From assembly GCF_000317245.1 (NCBI RefSeq), contig NZ_AJLJ01000158.1:20948-84947 (forward strand): a DNA stretch of 64,000 nucleotides. The letters are read 5' to 3'. The number at the start of each line of letters is the position of its first letter. The first letter of the stretch is position 1. Positions 26,798 through 35,313 of this stretch are shown here, one piece after another. This DNA comes from Fischerella muscicola SAG 1427-1 = PCC 73103 (GTDB lineage Bacteria > Cyanobacteriota > Cyanobacteriia > Cyanobacteriales > Nostocaceae). The translations under genes were made by a program, and so were the position numbers. The notes beneath the pieces are model-generated. The model did not search any database. It was given only the letters and a program-made list of their open reading frames with translations, and was not told the DNA's origin.

Positions 26798-26991
26798 TGG
26801 GGAATGTGGAAGCAGGGTGGTTTCATACAGACAAAGAAAAATTAATTCGATTTTGCGATCTTTATATTCAGATGTCTTGGCGATTTGTTTGTTTTATTAC
26901 CTGGAACAATGGCGACGAGCAAACTTTTGACGGTAAAGATGCTAAAGCCATTGCTCAAACAGTGAAAAAAATCACACAAAATAAAGATTGA
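26797..26991 (+). CDS. Small protein overlapping the PstS-like gene
   Basis: 64 residues from GTG 26797, which shares one base with the TAG of the gene before it. AGGAG at 26785-26789, seven bases upstream, is a good ribosome site. The sequence (IRFCDLYIQMSWRFVCFIT, then NGDEQTFDGKDAKAIAQTV) has a hydrophobic middle and a charged helical end, which looks like a real folded protein. I do not recognise it. Overlap and ribosome site suggest translation together with the PstS-like gene. It could also be the rest of a longer decayed gene. Confidence 0.5.
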   Translation: MGNVEAGWFHTDKEKLIRFCDLYIQMSWRFVCFITWNNGDEQTFDGKDAKAIAQTVKKITQNKD

Positions 26992-27015
26992 GCTAGCGTT
27001 ACCTTAAAAGGGAAA

Positions 27016-27046
27016 GATCCCCGACTTCTTAAAGAAGTCGGGGATC
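27016..27046. repeat. Dispersed hairpin repeat, ATCCCC...GGGGAT family, copy 2
   Basis: GATCCCCGACTTCTT and AAGAAGTCGGGGATC form a perfect stem. It lies 25 bases after the 64-residue ORF, where a terminator would be placed. Confidence 0.85.
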
Positions 27047-27115
27047 TGATGTATTTGGAGTTGCAAAATTGTTTTACTGATGAGCATCGCGTTCCCTAAA
27101 TTCACCTTCATCACA

Positions 27116-27241
27116 AATGGGAACTCATCCATAGAGAACATCAACACATTTGTAACTAACGTCTTCATGTTGTTTATGAATGGGAACCCATTTGTAATAA
27201 ATGGGAACCCATTCATTACAAACGGGAAAGCAATGGTAAAG
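27116..27241. repeat. 21-bp tandem repeat, six units
   Basis: Six consecutive 21-base units begin at 27116, 27137, 27158, 27179, 27200 and 27221, each starting with AA. The two best (27179 and 27200) share AATGGGAACCCATT, itself an inverted repeat. On the plus strand the units would read as seven-residue repeats starting with Asn (NGNPFVI, NGNPFIT), but the frame has no convincing start or ribosome site. Flanked on both sides by the GTCGGGGAT hairpins. Confidence 0.8.
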
Positions 27242-27256
27242 ACAAAAAAATTTATA

Positions 27257-27287
27257 GATCCCCGACTTTTTTAAAAAGTCGGGGATC
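27257..27287. repeat. Dispersed hairpin repeat, ATCCCC...GGGGAT family, copy 3
   Basis: GATCCCCGACTTTTT and AAAAAGTCGGGGATC make a perfect stem. The bases after it up to 27331 (CGCAAC, then TAATGAAACAGACCACTAGT) match those after copy 1 near 528-561. Confidence 0.85.
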
Positions 27288-27313
27288 TGTCCCCTCGCAA
27301 CCTCTGATAACTA

Positions 27314-27433
27314 ATGAAACAGACCACTAGTCGCGTTCGCAAAAGCGATCGCATCCGTAAAAGCAAAGCCACCCGCTTAAAAGCTTCTCTAGAAGAAGCA
27401 CCTACTGAGAATGTTCAAATTGCTGGAAAATAA
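27314..27433 (+). CDS. 39-residue basic ORF, doubtful
   Basis: ATG 27314 to TAA 27431-27433. The product starts MKQTTSRVRKSDRIRKSKAT, very basic, and ends in a short helical, acidic part (LEEAPTENVQIAGK). The first six codons lie in a sequence also found at 546-563, where the frame closes soon after. Composition looks protein-like (regular Arg/Lys/Ser spacing), but there is no clear ribosome site. It could be a small nucleic-acid-binding protein whose start was taken from the repeat, or a chance frame. Confidence 0.35.
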   Translation: MKQTTSRVRKSDRIRKSKATRLKASLEEAPTENVQIAGK

Positions 27434-27594
27434 AATTGATAGGAATTTAAATCCCCTAGCTATGGGGATCAGCTCTCCAATGTTTAACCAATGACAAATA
27501 ACCGACATTGGATCGGTTTTCCTCCCATCTGCTTTCCCCTCATTTGAAAATAATTTCGTCAGAATTTAAGTAGGCTTTATTTGGAAAGGTAGCT

Positions 27595-27786
27595 ATGTTT
27601 CCTTTTAATTTCTGGTATAACTCTTGCTATGATGGGGAGCCTATTTCTCGGAAAAATCGTTTAGAGCGCAAGCTAAGATTTCTCAAAGCAATGCGTGATG
27701 ACTTAGAAACAAGGCTTGCTGGTTTAAATGGTGCGATCACTAATCTTGAGCAGCAAATTAATCAGGAAGATGCTACTCAAGTTTAG
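27595..27786 (+). CDS. 63-residue coiled-coil protein of unknown function
   Basis: GGAAAGG lies five bases before the ATG. The first 16 residues (MFPFNFWYNSCYDGEP) are aromatic; residues 20-58 (RKNRLERKLRFLKAMRDDLE and on) form one long amphipathic helix with heptad spacing, ending in NLEQQINQED. Good ribosome site and ordered composition support a real gene. A short helix-pair or regulator role is possible, but nothing specific can be said. The gene stands alone, 200 bases before the SLH protein. Confidence 0.7.
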   Translation: MFPFNFWYNSCYDGEPISRKNRLERKLRFLKAMRDDLETRLAGLNGAITNLEQQINQEDATQV

Positions 27787-27989
27787 TTAGCTTGATTTAA
27801 ATCTACGGAAATTTATAGTAATACGGGTGAAATATTGTGTTAAATAATACATATTCACCCTTTTTTTGACTTGACTCATACCAAGAAGATAGGTCATAAG
27901 ATACCAAAGAAATTTTGGTTGATTTCCGGATCGGGCTAAAACAAAGTTGATGTTATTTTTCAGTAGTACTATTTTTTAAATTTACATTT

Positions 27990-28658
27990 ATGCGTCGATT
28001 TATAAGTGTTCTTACTTTAGTAACATTAATACAATCTTTTCCAGTTGTAGTTTCTGCCCAAGTTCAACCACAAGACAAACAATCATCTGATCCAATTCAA
28101 ATGGTAGTGGCTGCGAATTGGATGACTAACTATCCAGATAATAAGTTTTATCCAGAAAGGATAATCAGTCGAGCAGACTTAGCCTCAATTATGGTGAAAG
28201 CATTTCGACTAGATAAACGACAAGCAGCCAGCAAAGAAAATGTTGTGGTTCCAGATGTACCATCCTCTCATCCGGCGTATAAAGATATTCAAACTGTCTT
28301 AAAAACAGATATTATGAAAGGCTATCGGGGTAATTTGTTTTTCCCTAATCAAAGAGTAACAAGAGCAGAAGCTTTGGCAATTTTTGCTCAAGCCTATGGT
28401 GTATTTCAGTTTCCTAATCAGACTGTGAATGAAATTTTAGCTCCTCACCCTGATGCAGCTACTATTCCTTCTTGGGCAAGAAAAGCGATCGCCACAGTTG
28501 TATCCGAAGCATTTGTTAATACAGATACCCAAGGAAATCTTTACCCATTAAAACCCATGACTCGTGGTGATATGGCTTATGTACTGAGTAAATATCTGCA
28601 AAGACAAGGACAAGATGCAGAAATACCAGATGCACCCCCTGCGCCTCCTCAGCCTTAA
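27990..28658 (+). CDS. SLH-domain secreted protein
   Basis: 222 residues. A signal peptide (MRRFISVLTLVTLIQSFPVV, cleavage after VSA near residue 23) leads to three S-layer-homology-type repeats. The clearest pieces are WMTNYPDNKFYPERIISRAD near 45, MKGYRGNLFFPNQRVTRAEAL near 107 and LYPLKPMTRGDMAYVLSKYL near 185. SLH repeats bind secondary cell-wall polymers or peptidoglycan, so the protein should be held at the cell wall. The end is Pro-rich (DAPPAPPQP). There is no pore or enzyme domain, unlike the large SLH porins. Confidence 0.9.
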   Translation: MRRFISVLTLVTLIQSFPVVVSAQVQPQDKQSSDPIQMVVAANWMTNYPDNKFYPERIISRADLASIMVKAFRLDKRQAASKENVVVPDVPSSHPAYKDIQTVLKTDIMKGYRGNLFFPNQRVTRAEALAIFAQAYGVFQFPNQTVNEILAPHPDAATIPSWARKAIATVVSEAFVNTDTQGNLYPLKPMTRGDMAYVLSKYLQRQGQDAEIPDAPPAPPQP

Positions 28659-28664
28659 TCTCAT

Positions 28665-28759
28665 CAGGACTTACGCAAGATGTGACCGAAAACCTTATTC
28701 TTGCGTAGCGGTAATTCATGAATTACCGCAAATGCGCGTTATGTTTTGCGTAAGTCCTG
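28665..28759. mobile_element. 95-bp MITE-like element with 14-bp ends and a 22-bp palindrome
   Basis: CAGGACTTACGCAA at 28665-28678 is repeated inverted at 28746-28759. The centre holds a perfect 22-base palindrome at 28708-28729 (arms GCGGTAATTCA and TGAATTACCGC). No coding capacity. The whole could fold into one long hairpin with side stems. It follows the SLH gene by six bases, so it would lie in its 3' end. Confidence 0.8.
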
Positions 28760-28827
28760 CTCATATCAAGATTTTGGTAAAACAGTATCAGAGTTACAAT
28801 AACGTGAGTCTCTAACGGAGGCGCACG

Positions 28828-30606
28828 TTAAAATAATTCAAAATTAGGAGCTTTAAAAGACAGATTCGGATTGTAGTAAGGATCTGTACCCAATTGATCA
28901 AAATAATTTTTCCACTTCTGACTTAATTGATTCCATTCACCTGGTTTTAAACCTTTTTGCCTACTAGCAGATTCATAGTGAATCAGTTGAGCATAAGGTG
29001 TAACTACATTGCGGTATCCAGCTTGATGCGCTTTTAAGCATAAATCGACATCGTTATAATTCAGGGGAAATGTTTCATCTAGTCCCCTCAATTTTTGATA
29101 TACTTCTTGTCGCATCATCAAACAAGCAGCAGTTACAGCTAGGTAGTTTCTATTCACAATATTTGAGCAAAAATAACCAGATTGTTCGTTATCAAAACCA
29201 TAGAAAGCATGACAAGGATTGCCCTCAAGAATCATTACGCCTACATGCTGTAATCTGCCATTTGGAAATAAAAGTTTTGCTCCGACTGCACCAATTTCTG
29301 TTTGTTGTGCAAGTTCTAACATTGATTCTAGCCAATCAGAAGTAATTACTTCTGTATCGTCATTTAATAACAACAGAAATTGCCCTTTTGCTTCAGCTGC
29401 ACCTCGATTAATTCGCATTGAAAAATTAAAAGGTTCAGCGCAACGAACTAATTTCACATCTAAAGCAAGTATTTTATTTAAACTTGCATCTGGAATGTCA
29501 TACCCATCTACCACAATAATTTCAAAGTTGCGATAGGTACTAACTTGCTGAACACTACGAATGCAATTTTCTAAAAGACATAATTTACCAGAAGCAGTAT
29601 TAATAGTTGTACCTGCACTGGGAATAATTATACTAACTAAAGGATTTCCAATTATATTGCGTCGCACTCTGTAAATACCTGGATTCGGTGTTTCTTCGAC
29701 ACGTCCTGGATATACGCTACGCTCTAGCATTGATTCTAAAGCTTTTCTACCAGCAGTATATGCCCATGGCTTTGCTTGTGAGCCAGAAGCAGCAGAAACA
29801 GATATACTGCGCCAATGATAGAGAATTTTAGGAATATGAAAGATGTTTTTCGTTTTTTCGATGAATCTTAATACCAAATCATAATCTTGTGAGCCATCAT
29901 ACTCACTACGAAAACCACCAATTTCACGAATAATACTAGTACGATAAACACCTAAATGACAGGTGTACATGCAAGAATAAAAATATTCTGGCGACCAATC
30001 AGGTTTGAAACAAGGAAAAAAACGTTTTCCTTTGATGTCTATTTTGTCTTCGTCACTATAAATAAAATCTGCTTCTGGGTGTTGGTTAATTAACTTAGCA
30101 TTTTCAAATAAAGCGTTAGTTGCTAACTCATCGTCATGATCTAAAAGTGCAATATAATCTCCTGTAGCCAGTTCTAAAGCAGAGTTACTTGCTGCGGAAA
30201 TATGTCCATTTTCTGTACGAAATACAACTTTAATGCGTGAATCAAGTTTACTATAATGAGTTAATATAGAACGAATATGAGATTGGGGAGAAGCATCATC
30301 AGCAATACAAAGCTCCCAATCAGGATAAATTTGATTGCGAACTGATTCAATAGCTTGTGTTAACCATTTTGCCTCTACATTATAAACAGGCATAATGATA
30401 GAAAATTTAGGTTGGATTTGCCATTGAGTGATTTGCTGATGAGCAGTGAGAATTTCTTGTTGACTAAGAGTATTTTTTTCTATCCATTGTTGATATGCTA
30501 TTTTATTCTTGATGCGAGAGGCAGCGTTTTGATAAAAAAAATGTAAAACTCCTAGTATTCCCCGTCTTCTCCAGATACGTTCTATTTTTTGAAGTTTATA
30601 ACTCAT
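28828..30606 (-). CDS. Double-domain glycosyltransferase (GT2-GT2)
   Basis: 592 residues, last gene of the polysaccharide locus. After a 65-residue helical start comes a GT2 domain at about 68-295: FSIIMPVYN, DDASPQSH and the DxD-type LLDHDDE. A second GT2 domain begins near 330: VSIIIPSAG, then LLLLNDDTEV and a C-terminal NYNDVDLCLKAHQAGY acceptor-side motif. Enzymes of this shape add two sugars in turn to a growing glycan at the cytoplasmic membrane face. Both domains keep their acidic metal motifs, so both may be active. It follows the GT4 gene after an 18-base gap. Confidence 0.9.
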   Translation of the reverse strand: MSYKLQKIERIWRRRGILGVLHFFYQNAASRIKNKIAYQQWIEKNTLSQQEILTAHQQITQWQIQPKFSIIMPVYNVEAKWLTQAIESVRNQIYPDWELCIADDASPQSHIRSILTHYSKLDSRIKVVFRTENGHISAASNSALELATGDYIALLDHDDELATNALFENAKLINQHPEADFIYSDEDKIDIKGKRFFPCFKPDWSPEYFYSCMYTCHLGVYRTSIIREIGGFRSEYDGSQDYDLVLRFIEKTKNIFHIPKILYHWRSISVSAASGSQAKPWAYTAGRKALESMLERSVYPGRVEETPNPGIYRVRRNIIGNPLVSIIIPSAGTTINTASGKLCLLENCIRSVQQVSTYRNFEIIVVDGYDIPDASLNKILALDVKLVRCAEPFNFSMRINRGAAEAKGQFLLLLNDDTEVITSDWLESMLELAQQTEIGAVGAKLLFPNGRLQHVGVMILEGNPCHAFYGFDNEQSGYFCSNIVNRNYLAVTAACLMMRQEVYQKLRGLDETFPLNYNDVDLCLKAHQAGYRNVVTPYAQLIHYESASRQKGLKPGEWNQLSQKWKNYFDQLGTDPYYNPNLSFKAPNFELF

Positions 30607-30624
30607 GATTATTGGTATTACCGA

Positions 30625-31932
30625 TTAATTATTACTTCGCAAAGAATATATTTTTTTCAAATTCAACCATTGATTACGCAACTGCCAAAACTTACTAGTT
30701 TCCATAGTTGTAACTAGGTTTTGTAATCTTTGAATTTCTACGGTTTGATATTGCAGTTCTGTATAAAGATTATCAATATTTGAGGAATGCTTACGCCTCT
30801 GCATTACATGAGCTAATCTATTTTTGATCTTTTCTCCAATGGCTTTTGGACTTAACACAGACTTGATATGCTCAGATGCTTTTTTGCCAATTTGTTTAGC
30901 GTCTTCATAATTATTAAATACATACTGCATTAAGTATGCAGCATGATTAATGTCTGGTTCTGCCCAAATATTGCCTTTTTTGTAAGGGCCATAATCTTCT
31001 GCGATAGTCACTAAAGAATATTTGACTAGAAAGCTATTATTAATATTCATGAAATCAAGATTGGCTGAATAACCAGTTGCTATAACTGGTTTTCCATAAT
31101 ACATAGCCTCTGCCATAGTCAAACCAAAACCTTCAGAGCGATGTAAAGATATATAGCAATCACAATGATAAATTAGAGCATTCAGTTCTTCTTTGAGTAA
31201 ATAATTATCAATGAGTTTAATATTTTTGAAATCCTCTACTAAGTCTTTTAATTGTTTGAGTTTTTCTGGAAAGTATTTACTATTAGAAAACTTAATTACT
31301 AATTGTACATTTTGATTATCTTTACCAAAAGCTTGTTGGAATGCTTCAATAGTTGCAAGAGGGTTTTTCCGTTCAAATACACTACAAAAATCAAATATAA
31401 ATAGAAAAATAAATTTATTGTCTGGTAAGCCTAATGATTGTTTGCTGATTGAAGGTTGAGGAAGTGAGATACTAGGCATCACCTTGATTACAGGAATAGG
31501 TGAAGTAGGTGCGATCGCATCAACACAATAACTACTGTAAGTCCATATTTCATCAAAAAGATTAAACGCCGACAACCATTCTTTGGGAAATTCTGGTAAT
31601 TCCCATGCCCAAAATCCGATATTATACTTGTTTTGGAAATATTCAGGCTTAGTAGAACTGATAAAAGTGTTAATCATATCTACATTTACCTGAATAATAT
31701 TTATTGGATAAGGATTCTCATCAGTAAAATCTGTGTAGGAAGAATCCATCTTCCTATGCATAGTGTTAAAAGTACAATTATTAATCACAAAAGGAATTTC
31801 AGCCGCTTCAACGGCTCTTATTGTTCCTCTGACTCCTTCACCAAGTCCAAATTCACTGTTAACATAACCTGAAATATTCACACCAAAATTACCGTTATTG
31901 GTGTTGTTGCTAATTTCAGGTTTTGGTTCCAT
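30625..31932 (-). CDS. Glycosyltransferase family 4 protein
   Basis: 435 residues, GT-B fold. The N-terminal NISGYVNSEFGLGEGVRGTI motif marks a GT4 subgroup common in surface-glycan loci. The retaining-site motif EGFGLTMAEAMYYGKPVIA lies near 270-290. The last 45 residues form a coiled-coil-like helix (TELQYQTVEIQRLQNLVTT), perhaps for contact with partner enzymes. It lies between gmd and the double GT2 gene on the same strand. The transferred sugar is unknown; mannose or a GDP-mannose-derived sugar would fit the neighbouring gmd. Confidence 0.88.
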   Translation of the reverse strand: MEPKPEISNNTNNGNFGVNISGYVNSEFGLGEGVRGTIRAVEAAEIPFVINNCTFNTMHRKMDSSYTDFTDENPYPINIIQVNVDMINTFISSTKPEYFQNKYNIGFWAWELPEFPKEWLSAFNLFDEIWTYSSYCVDAIAPTSPIPVIKVMPSISLPQPSISKQSLGLPDNKFIFLFIFDFCSVFERKNPLATIEAFQQAFGKDNQNVQLVIKFSNSKYFPEKLKQLKDLVEDFKNIKLIDNYLLKEELNALIYHCDCYISLHRSEGFGLTMAEAMYYGKPVIATGYSANLDFMNINNSFLVKYSLVTIAEDYGPYKKGNIWAEPDINHAAYLMQYVFNNYEDAKQIGKKASEHIKSVLSPKAIGEKIKNRLAHVMQRRKHSSNIDNLYTELQYQTVEIQRLQNLVTTMETSKFWQLRNQWLNLKKIYSLRSNN

Positions 31933-31995
31933 TTTTTTCTCCTCAAATGTCGTTTATATTTTCACTGTGATGCTTTAAATGAGCGGTATTTGATA

Positions 31996-32961
31996 TTATT
32001 TATCACTTAATTCTTTCAAATCATTTTCTACCATTAATTGCACCATCTGTTCAAAGGAATACTGCGGTTTCCAACCGAGTTCCGCTTTAATCTTATTAAT
32101 ACAACCTACTAATTGCACTGGTTCATCTGGACGGTAAAATGCCGGATCAACAGATACATAATCTTCCCAATTCAAGTCTAAATAGTTAAACGCACATTCT
32201 ACCAGTTCCCGCACCGAATGAGTTTCACCACTGGCAATGATGTAGTCATCTACTTCATTTTGTTGCAACATCAACCACATTGCATGTACTGCATCTTTGG
32301 CATAGCACCAGTCACGACATGCATCTAAATTACCAAGTTTTAATTCTTGGGCTAAACCCAGTTTAATCATTGCGGCTGTATGGGTGATTTTGCGAAATAC
32401 AAACTCTGTACCGCGACGAGGAGATTCATGGGTGTAGGTGATCCCGCAGCAACCAAAAAGACCATACTTTTGGCGATAGTTAACCGTCATCCAATGAGCA
32501 TAAGCTTTAGCTACGCCATAAGGATTGCGTGGACGAAAAGCGGTACGTTCGGTTTGGGGTGATTCATCCGGTTGTCCAAAAACCTCACTACTGGAAGCTT
32601 GGTAAAATTTAGCATCAGGTTTACAGCGCCGAATCGCTTCTAGTAGGCGTGACACCCCCAAAGCAGTATATTCAGCAGTAAGGGCTGGCTGTGTCCAAGA
32701 CAAAGGAACATAACTTTGAGATGCAAGGTTATATATTTCATCTGGTTGACAATCAGTCACCACATCCATCAGGGAAGACTGATCTAACAAGTCACCAGAT
32801 ACTATTTGAATCTGGTTTGACAAATGACTAATGCGCTCTAGGTTACTGGTGCTAGAACGACGAACTAAGCCGAATACTCGGTAGCCTTTTTCTAAAAGGA
32901 GTTCGGCGAGATAGGAACCGTCTTGTCCGGTTAATCCGGTAATGAGAGCTTTTTTGGTCAT
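31996..32961 (-). CDS. gmd: GDP-mannose 4,6-dehydratase
   Basis: 321 residues, extended short-chain dehydrogenase. It turns GDP-mannose into GDP-4-keto-6-deoxymannose, the precursor of GDP-fucose, GDP-rhamnose and perosamine. Marks: the NADP site ALITGLTGQDGSYLAELLL at 5-23, ASSSEVFG near 121, and NPYGVAKAYAH with the catalytic Tyr and Lys near 147. ESPRRGTEFVFRKI is the GMD-specific substrate loop. No GDP-fucose synthase, perosamine synthase or reductase is in the window, so the final sugar cannot be told. Confidence 0.92.
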   Translation of the reverse strand: MTKKALITGLTGQDGSYLAELLLEKGYRVFGLVRRSSTSNLERISHLSNQIQIVSGDLLDQSSLMDVVTDCQPDEIYNLASQSYVPLSWTQPALTAEYTALGVSRLLEAIRRCKPDAKFYQASSSEVFGQPDESPQTERTAFRPRNPYGVAKAYAHWMTVNYRQKYGLFGCCGITYTHESPRRGTEFVFRKITHTAAMIKLGLAQELKLGNLDACRDWCYAKDAVHAMWLMLQQNEVDDYIIASGETHSVRELVECAFNYLDLNWEDYVSVDPAFYRPDEPVQLVGCINKIKAELGWKPQYSFEQMVQLMVENDLKELSDK

Positions 32962-33130
32962 TATATTTTGGATAAAGTTAAAAAAAGCAAAAAAACTTAT
33001 GTAACAATGCTTTATCAGTATAGATAAATATCACAGCGTTACAAGAATTATATTTAAATCTTACCCAGGTCAATGAAATGATTAACGTAGAAAGCAGTAT
33101 TATATTTAATTTTTCCAATATCAATAAGTT

Positions 33131-33508
33131 TTATCTTTGAAATGCCCATCGAGAATTGAGAATAAAATTACTAACTGGCACAAAAATAATTGATATTATT
33201 TGACCAATCATATACCATAAACTGAAAATATCTACTATCAAAAACATAATCGTTAAATTTAAAATAAAGCCGCTTAAAGAAACAGCAGAATAACGAATCA
33301 AAGTGTTGAGATGTTTACCTTTTGAGCGAAAAGTCCACTTGTAATTCAATAAATAAGATGCTATAAACGAGGCTATAAATCCAGCAGATGTACTGAAAAG
33401 TGGAGGGAGCGAAAAAACCTCTACTAGTAACACTAGAACTCCTGTGTGTAAAGAAGTACCGAGAACGCCGACAATCGCATAACGAATAAATTTATGTTTT
33501 GTTTCCAT
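33131..33508 (-). CDS. GtrA-family membrane protein
   Basis: 125 residues with four membrane helices (about 7-27, 35-55, 68-90 and 94-118) and the family pattern FIRYAIVGVLGTSLHTGVL at the start and NSRWAFQR at the end. GtrA-type proteins are thought to help move a polyprenyl-phosphate sugar across the membrane. It follows the GtrB-like gene by six bases, so they form a pair. Confidence 0.9.
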   Translation of the reverse strand: METKHKFIRYAIVGVLGTSLHTGVLVLLVEVFSLPPLFSTSAGFIASFIASYLLNYKWTFRSKGKHLNTLIRYSAVSLSGFILNLTIMFLIVDIFSLWYMIGQIISIIFVPVSNFILNSRWAFQR

Positions 33509-33514
33509 TTATCA

Positions 33515-34477
33515 TCAATTAATTTTTTCTGAAATAATATATCGTGGACGACCTTTGACCTCTTCATAAATTCTGGCTAAATACAAACCAATAATTCCCA
33601 AACTAATCATCAGTAAGCTGCCAATAATTAGCTGTAGTAAAATCACCGTTGTGAATCCATCTACTGCTCTCCCTATTAATTTGAAAAACAGAGTCTGTAG
33701 ACCTAAAACTACAGCAAAAATCAGAAACACACATCCAGAAAAAGTAATTAAATGTAATGGTAAAGAGGAAAATGCTGTTAATCCAGTAATCGCCAGCTTA
33801 ATTAACTTAAAAATAGACCATCCTGACTTACCACCAATGCGAGGTGGAACTTCAAAAGGAATTTGCACACGCCGAAATCCCAACCAAGCAGTCATCCCAC
33901 GAAAGAAAAGGTTACGCTCTCCCATTTTGAGCCAAGCATCTACCACTTTCCGGTCAAGAAGTTTGTAGTCTGATGCACCTCTTAGGTTATAAGCAGATAG
34001 TTTATTCAAAATTGCGTAAAATAATTGAGCGCCGATCTTGCTAATCAAAGATTCTTTCCCACGAGATATTTTTATAGCTTCTACTATATCTGCATCTGAT
34101 TTATGCCAAAGACGCAGCATCTCTGGAATCAACTCTGGAGGATGCTGCAAGTCTCCATCCATAATAATTACTACTTCACCTGTAGCTATTTCTAAACCAG
34201 CACACAGGGCAGACTCTTTACCAAAGTTCCGGCTTAAACGTACAGCCTTGATTATATAAGGATGTTGTTGAGCCAGTTCTTTTATTACATCCCATGTATT
34301 ATCCGGCGAACCATCATCTACTAAGACAAATTCATAGAGCGTTTGTAGAGAGTAAATTACTCTATTAATTGTTGTGAATACTTTGGATAGGTGAGATGAT
34401 TCTGAATAAACCGGAATGACAATAGAACATACAATATTATGATTTTTCTCCGCTTCTTTAAGCATAAAATTTTCCAT
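33515..34477 (-). CDS. GtrB/DPM1-like polyprenyl-phosphate glycosyltransferase
   Basis: 320 residues. The GT2 domain occupies about 15-235: SIVIPVYSES, LVDDGSPDNTWDV and MDGDLQHPPE with the metal-binding Asp. Two C-terminal helices near 240-265 and 275-300 anchor it, as in GtrB and yeast Dpm1 relatives. It moves a hexose from a nucleotide sugar to polyprenyl phosphate; with GtrA it would supply sugars to a periplasmic GT-C enzyme, perhaps the YfhO-type protein encoded upstream. The start overlaps the methyltransferase gene by 20 bases; ATG 34465, preceded by GGAAAA, is an equally good start. Confidence 0.9.
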   Translation of the reverse strand: MENFMLKEAEKNHNIVCSIVIPVYSESSHLSKVFTTINRVIYSLQTLYEFVLVDDGSPDNTWDVIKELAQQHPYIIKAVRLSRNFGKESALCAGLEIATGEVVIIMDGDLQHPPELIPEMLRLWHKSDADIVEAIKISRGKESLISKIGAQLFYAILNKLSAYNLRGASDYKLLDRKVVDAWLKMGERNLFFRGMTAWLGFRRVQIPFEVPPRIGGKSGWSIFKLIKLAITGLTAFSSLPLHLITFSGCVFLIFAVVLGLQTLFFKLIGRAVDGFTTVILLQLIIGSLLMISLGIIGLYLARIYEEVKGRPRYIISEKIN

Positions 34478-35300
34478 AAAGAGCGAGAGTTGTTGCAGGC
34501 ATCCATAGATTAAATTTACTCAACCTAGATGGAAGTTTTACACCTAATTTTGCGGTTACAAGGGGCAGAGGGAAAGCATGAGGATAGGGTAAAGGTTTAA
34601 CGTTTGCCAACCCTGCTTGCTTCATGAGAACAGATAGTGAACGCTTATCAAAGTAGAGTACATGTTCTGGTAGCTTGAATGAAGGCCACTTATGTGCCAT
34701 TAAATAACGCCAAAAACTACCCATGTCCGGGGTAGCAATAACAACAGAACCACCTGGCTTAAGATGCTTTAATATCTCCTTAACGAAAGCTTGTGGTTGA
34801 TAGACATGCTCTATGACATGCGTAGCGATAATTAAGTCGAATTTCTCTTGAATAGGAACTTGCTCTATTCCGCCACAGTAAATAAAATCAGCTTTACTTG
34901 CTGCCAGTTTGGTTGCTCTTTCAGAAAAATCTGTTCCTACTCGAACTGTAAAGAATTTCCTTGCTTCATCTAAAAGGTAGCCGTAGCCGCAACCTATCTC
35001 CAGCAAACTTCCTCCTGTCAGTTTGTTTTTCTTTAAATTAATCATCAAACGCTGAAAGGTAGTACGTAAAGCTACTTCTTGACCTGAATAACTTGTGTAA
35101 CCTGCATGATCGCCTTCAAAGTAGCTATCATCTGCGTATAACTTGAACATAGCTGTTTCCGTTAAACGTGGGTAAAGATAATAAAATCCACAGGAACAAC
35201 AACCTACTACTTTGTAAGTTTCAAATCTTGAATAAGCATAACGGCGATTTTCACTATGGCAAAGGGGGCATGAGGGATATTCTAGTTCCATGTAATTCAT
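34458..35300 (-). CDS. SAM-dependent methyltransferase with N-terminal zinc ribbon
   Basis: 280 residues. The start has two CxxC pairs (CPLCHSENRR and CCSCGFYYLY) that form a zinc ribbon. The class I methyltransferase follows: LLEIGCGYGYLLDEA is motif I and DLIIATHVIEHVYQPQAFVK the acidic-loop region. PGGSVVIATPD is also typical. Such zinc-ribbon methyltransferases are common in glycan loci, where they are thought to act on sugars or lipid carriers. The gene is 13 bases after the YfhO-type gene and overlaps the GtrB-like gene, so it belongs to the same transcript. Confidence 0.87.
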   Translation of the reverse strand: MNYMELEYPSCPLCHSENRRYAYSRFETYKVVGCCSCGFYYLYPRLTETAMFKLYADDSYFEGDHAGYTSYSGQEVALRTTFQRLMINLKKNKLTGGSLLEIGCGYGYLLDEARKFFTVRVGTDFSERATKLAASKADFIYCGGIEQVPIQEKFDLIIATHVIEHVYQPQAFVKEILKHLKPGGSVVIATPDMGSFWRYLMAHKWPSFKLPEHVLYFDKRSLSVLMKQAGLANVKPLPYPHAFPLPLVTAKLGVKLPSRLSKFNLWMPATTLALYGKFYA

Positions 35301-35313
35301 AAATAGCTAAATC

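Noticed and set aside
27080..27274. Plus-strand frame with heptapeptide Asn repeats
   Set aside because: It is the direct translation of the 21-bp tandem repeat and ends inside a hairpin repeat; there is no ribosome site.
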